The notes beneath the pieces are model-generated. The model ran no database searches. It was not told the DNA's origin and saw only the letters and a program-made list of their open reading frames with translations. A stretch of 8,736 bases of DNA from JBDLRH01 sp039800165 (GTDB lineage: Bacteria; Pseudomonadota; Gammaproteobacteria; Burkholderiales; Burkholderiaceae_C), in NCBI GenBank assembly GCA_039800165.1, contig JBDLRH010000013.1:1-8736 (forward strand), in the 5' to 3' direction. The position numbers were made by a program, and so were the translations under genes. Shown here piece by piece: positions 7,389-8,736 of the stretch; the stretch's first letter is position 1; each line of letters opens with the position of its first letter.

Positions 7389-8736
7389 ATGTCCACCGTC
7401 TTCAACTTCACCTTCGTGCCGTGGTTCCGCTCGGTGGCACCGTACATCCACACGCACCGCGGCAAGACCTTCGTGGTGGGCGTGGCCGGCGAGGCGATCG
7501 CCGCAGGCAAGCTGCAGCACATTGCGCAGGATCTGGCGCTCATCCAGAGCATGGGCGTGAAGATCGTGCTGGTGCACGGCTTTCGGCCGCAGGTCAACGA
7601 ACAGCTGCGGCTGAAGGGCCACGAGCCGCGCTATTCGCACGGCATGCGCATCACCGACGAGGTGGCGCTGGACTGCGCGCAGGAGGCCGCCGGCCAGCTG
7701 CGCTACGAGATCGAGGCCGCCTTCAGCCAGGGCCTGCCCAACACGCCGATGGCCGGCTCCACCGTGCGGGTGATCTCGGGCAACTTCATCACTGCGCGCC
7801 CGGTGGGTGTGGTCGACGGCATCGACTTCCAGCACAGCGGCCTGGTGCGCAAGGTCGACGTGATGGGCATCCGACAGACGCTGGACCTGGGCGCGATGGT
7901 GCTGCTGTCGCCGTTCGGCTTCTCGCCCACCGGTGAGGCCTTCAACCTCACGATGGAAGAGGTGGCCACGTCGGTGGCGCTGGCGCTGCAGGCCGACAAG
8001 CTGATCTTCGTGACCGAAGTGCCCGGCGTGCGGCTGCGCCCGCTGGAGCCCGAGGCCGATGACAACCCGGTGGACACCGAGCTGCCGCTGGCCGACGCCG
8101 AGCGCATCCTGGCCAGCCTGCCGCCGCCCAGCAATCCGTCGGACGTGGGCTTTTACCTGCAGCACTGCGTGAAGGCCTGCAAGGGCGGCGTGGAGCGCAG
8201 CCACATCCTGCCCTTTGCGCTGGACGGTGCGCTGCTGCTCGAGATCTACGTGCACGACGGCGTGGGCACCATGGTGGTGGACGAAAAGCTCGAGGAACTG
8301 CGCGAGGCCACGCCGGACGACGTGGGCGGCATCCTGCAGCTGATCGAGCCCTTTGAGCGCGATGGCACGCTGGTCAAGCGCGACCGCACCGAGATCGAAC
8401 GCGACGTCGGCAACTACACCATCATCGAGCACGACGGCGTGATCTTCGGCTGCGCGGCGCTGTACCCCTATGCCGACCAGCACACCGCCGAGATGGCGGC
8501 ATTGACCGTATCACCGCAAAGCCAGGGCCAGGGCGATGGCGAGAAGCTGCTGCGCCGCGTCGAGCAGCGCGCACGTGCCATGGGCCTCAAGAGCATCTTC
8601 GTGCTGACCACCCGCACCATGCACTGGTTCTTGAAGCGCGGCTTTGTACAGGTCGACCCCGACTGGCTGCCCGAGGCACGCAAGCGCAAGTACAACTGGG
8701 ACCGCAAGAGCCTGGTGCTGGTCAAGAAGCTCGGCT
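7389..8736 (+). CDS. argA: Amino-acid N-acetyltransferase (N-acetylglutamate synthase) ArgA, 3' end at window edge
   Basis: ArgA transfers acetyl from acetyl-CoA to L-glutamate, the first and normally arginine-inhibited step of arginine synthesis. From ATG 7389 the frame is open for 449 codons to the window end (E. coli ArgA is 443). The last full codons read SLVLVKKLG and the final base is T, so probably only the stop codon is missing. The N-terminal amino-acid-kinase-like domain (about residues 1-290) begins FTFVPWFRSVAPYIHTHRGKTFVV and contains KIVLVHGFRPQVNEQL, VRVISGNFITARPVGVVDG and ADKLIFVTEVPGV. The C-terminal GNAT domain (about 310-449) has AALTVSP followed by the acetyl-CoA pyrophosphate loop QGQGDG (379-384), then FVLTTRTMHWFLKRGF. 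Upstream frame extension contains only CTG-type codons before the hairpin region, so ATG 7389 is preferred; the conserved N-terminus begins six residues later. It is divergent from hrpA. All recognised motifs are intact. Confidence 0.95.
   Translation, partial: MSTVFNFTFVPWFRSVAPYIHTHRGKTFVVGVAGEAIAAGKLQHIAQDLALIQSMGVKIVLVHGFRPQVNEQLRLKGHEPRYSHGMRITDEVALDCAQEAAGQLRYEIEAAFSQGLPNTPMAGSTVRVISGNFITARPVGVVDGIDFQHSGLVRKVDVMGIRQTLDLGAMVLLSPFGFSPTGEAFNLTMEEVATSVALALQADKLIFVTEVPGVRLRPLEPEADDNPVDTELPLADAERILASLPPPSNPSDVGFYLQHCVKACKGGVERSHILPFALDGALLLEIYVHDGVGTMVVDEKLEELREATPDDVGGILQLIEPFERDGTLVKRDRTEIERDVGNYTIIEHDGVIFGCAALYPYADQHTAEMAALTVSPQSQGQGDGEKLLRRVEQRARAMGLKSIFVLTTRTMHWFLKRGFVQVDPDWLPEARKRKYNWDRKSLVLVKKLG

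Noticed and set aside
7350..8483. 377-codon open frame on the minus strand opposite argA
   Set aside because: It lies entirely under argA, has His/Gln/Arg-rich low-complexity content with no recognisable domain, and is the expected mirror of high-GC codon use on the opposite strand. The + strand ArgA is unambiguous.

Overview
The window is GC-rich and tightly packed. It reads as a housekeeping stretch of a betaproteobacterial chromosome, most likely Burkholderiales. I base that on the style of the HrpA and ArgA proteins, the high GC, and the gene combination; this is inference from remembered families, because no search could be run. Five protein-coding genes fill almost everything. Gaps between genes are either 4-base overlaps or under 70 bases.

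Layout. Positions 1-1342 hold the 3' end of dapE (lysine/diaminopimelate pathway) and then prmB (ribosomal protein L3 glutamine methyltransferase). The ABC-F ATPase gene yheS follows, to 3321. These three genes lie on the + strand and are joined by two stop/start overlaps (ATGA at 470-473, GTGA at 1339-1342), so they look like one translationally coupled operon. After a 23-base convergent junction, the minus strand carries hrpA (7340 down to 3345), a very large DEAH-box RNA helicase. A gap of about 48-66 bases separates hrpA from the divergent + strand gene argA (N-acetylglutamate synthase), which starts at 7389 and runs off the window within about one codon of its expected end.

Biology. Three neighbours act on the ribosome: PrmB modifies L3, YheS is a ribosome-binding ABC-F protein, and HrpA is linked in E. 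coli to rescue of collided ribosomes. The flanking genes, dapE and argA, belong to amino-acid biosynthesis.

The most unusual structure is a 69-base inverted-repeat element (5700-5768) inside the hrpA reading frame. Two 21-base arms match at 18 of 21 positions in opposite orientation and share the core GGGGTCAGAT. The element is much less GC-rich (36/69) than its surroundings and adds exactly 23 codons without a stop or frameshift. It looks like a REP/BIME-type palindromic repeat captured as protein-coding sequence. I see no phage, CRISPR array, transposase, tRNA or rRNA, and no undescribed multi-gene system.
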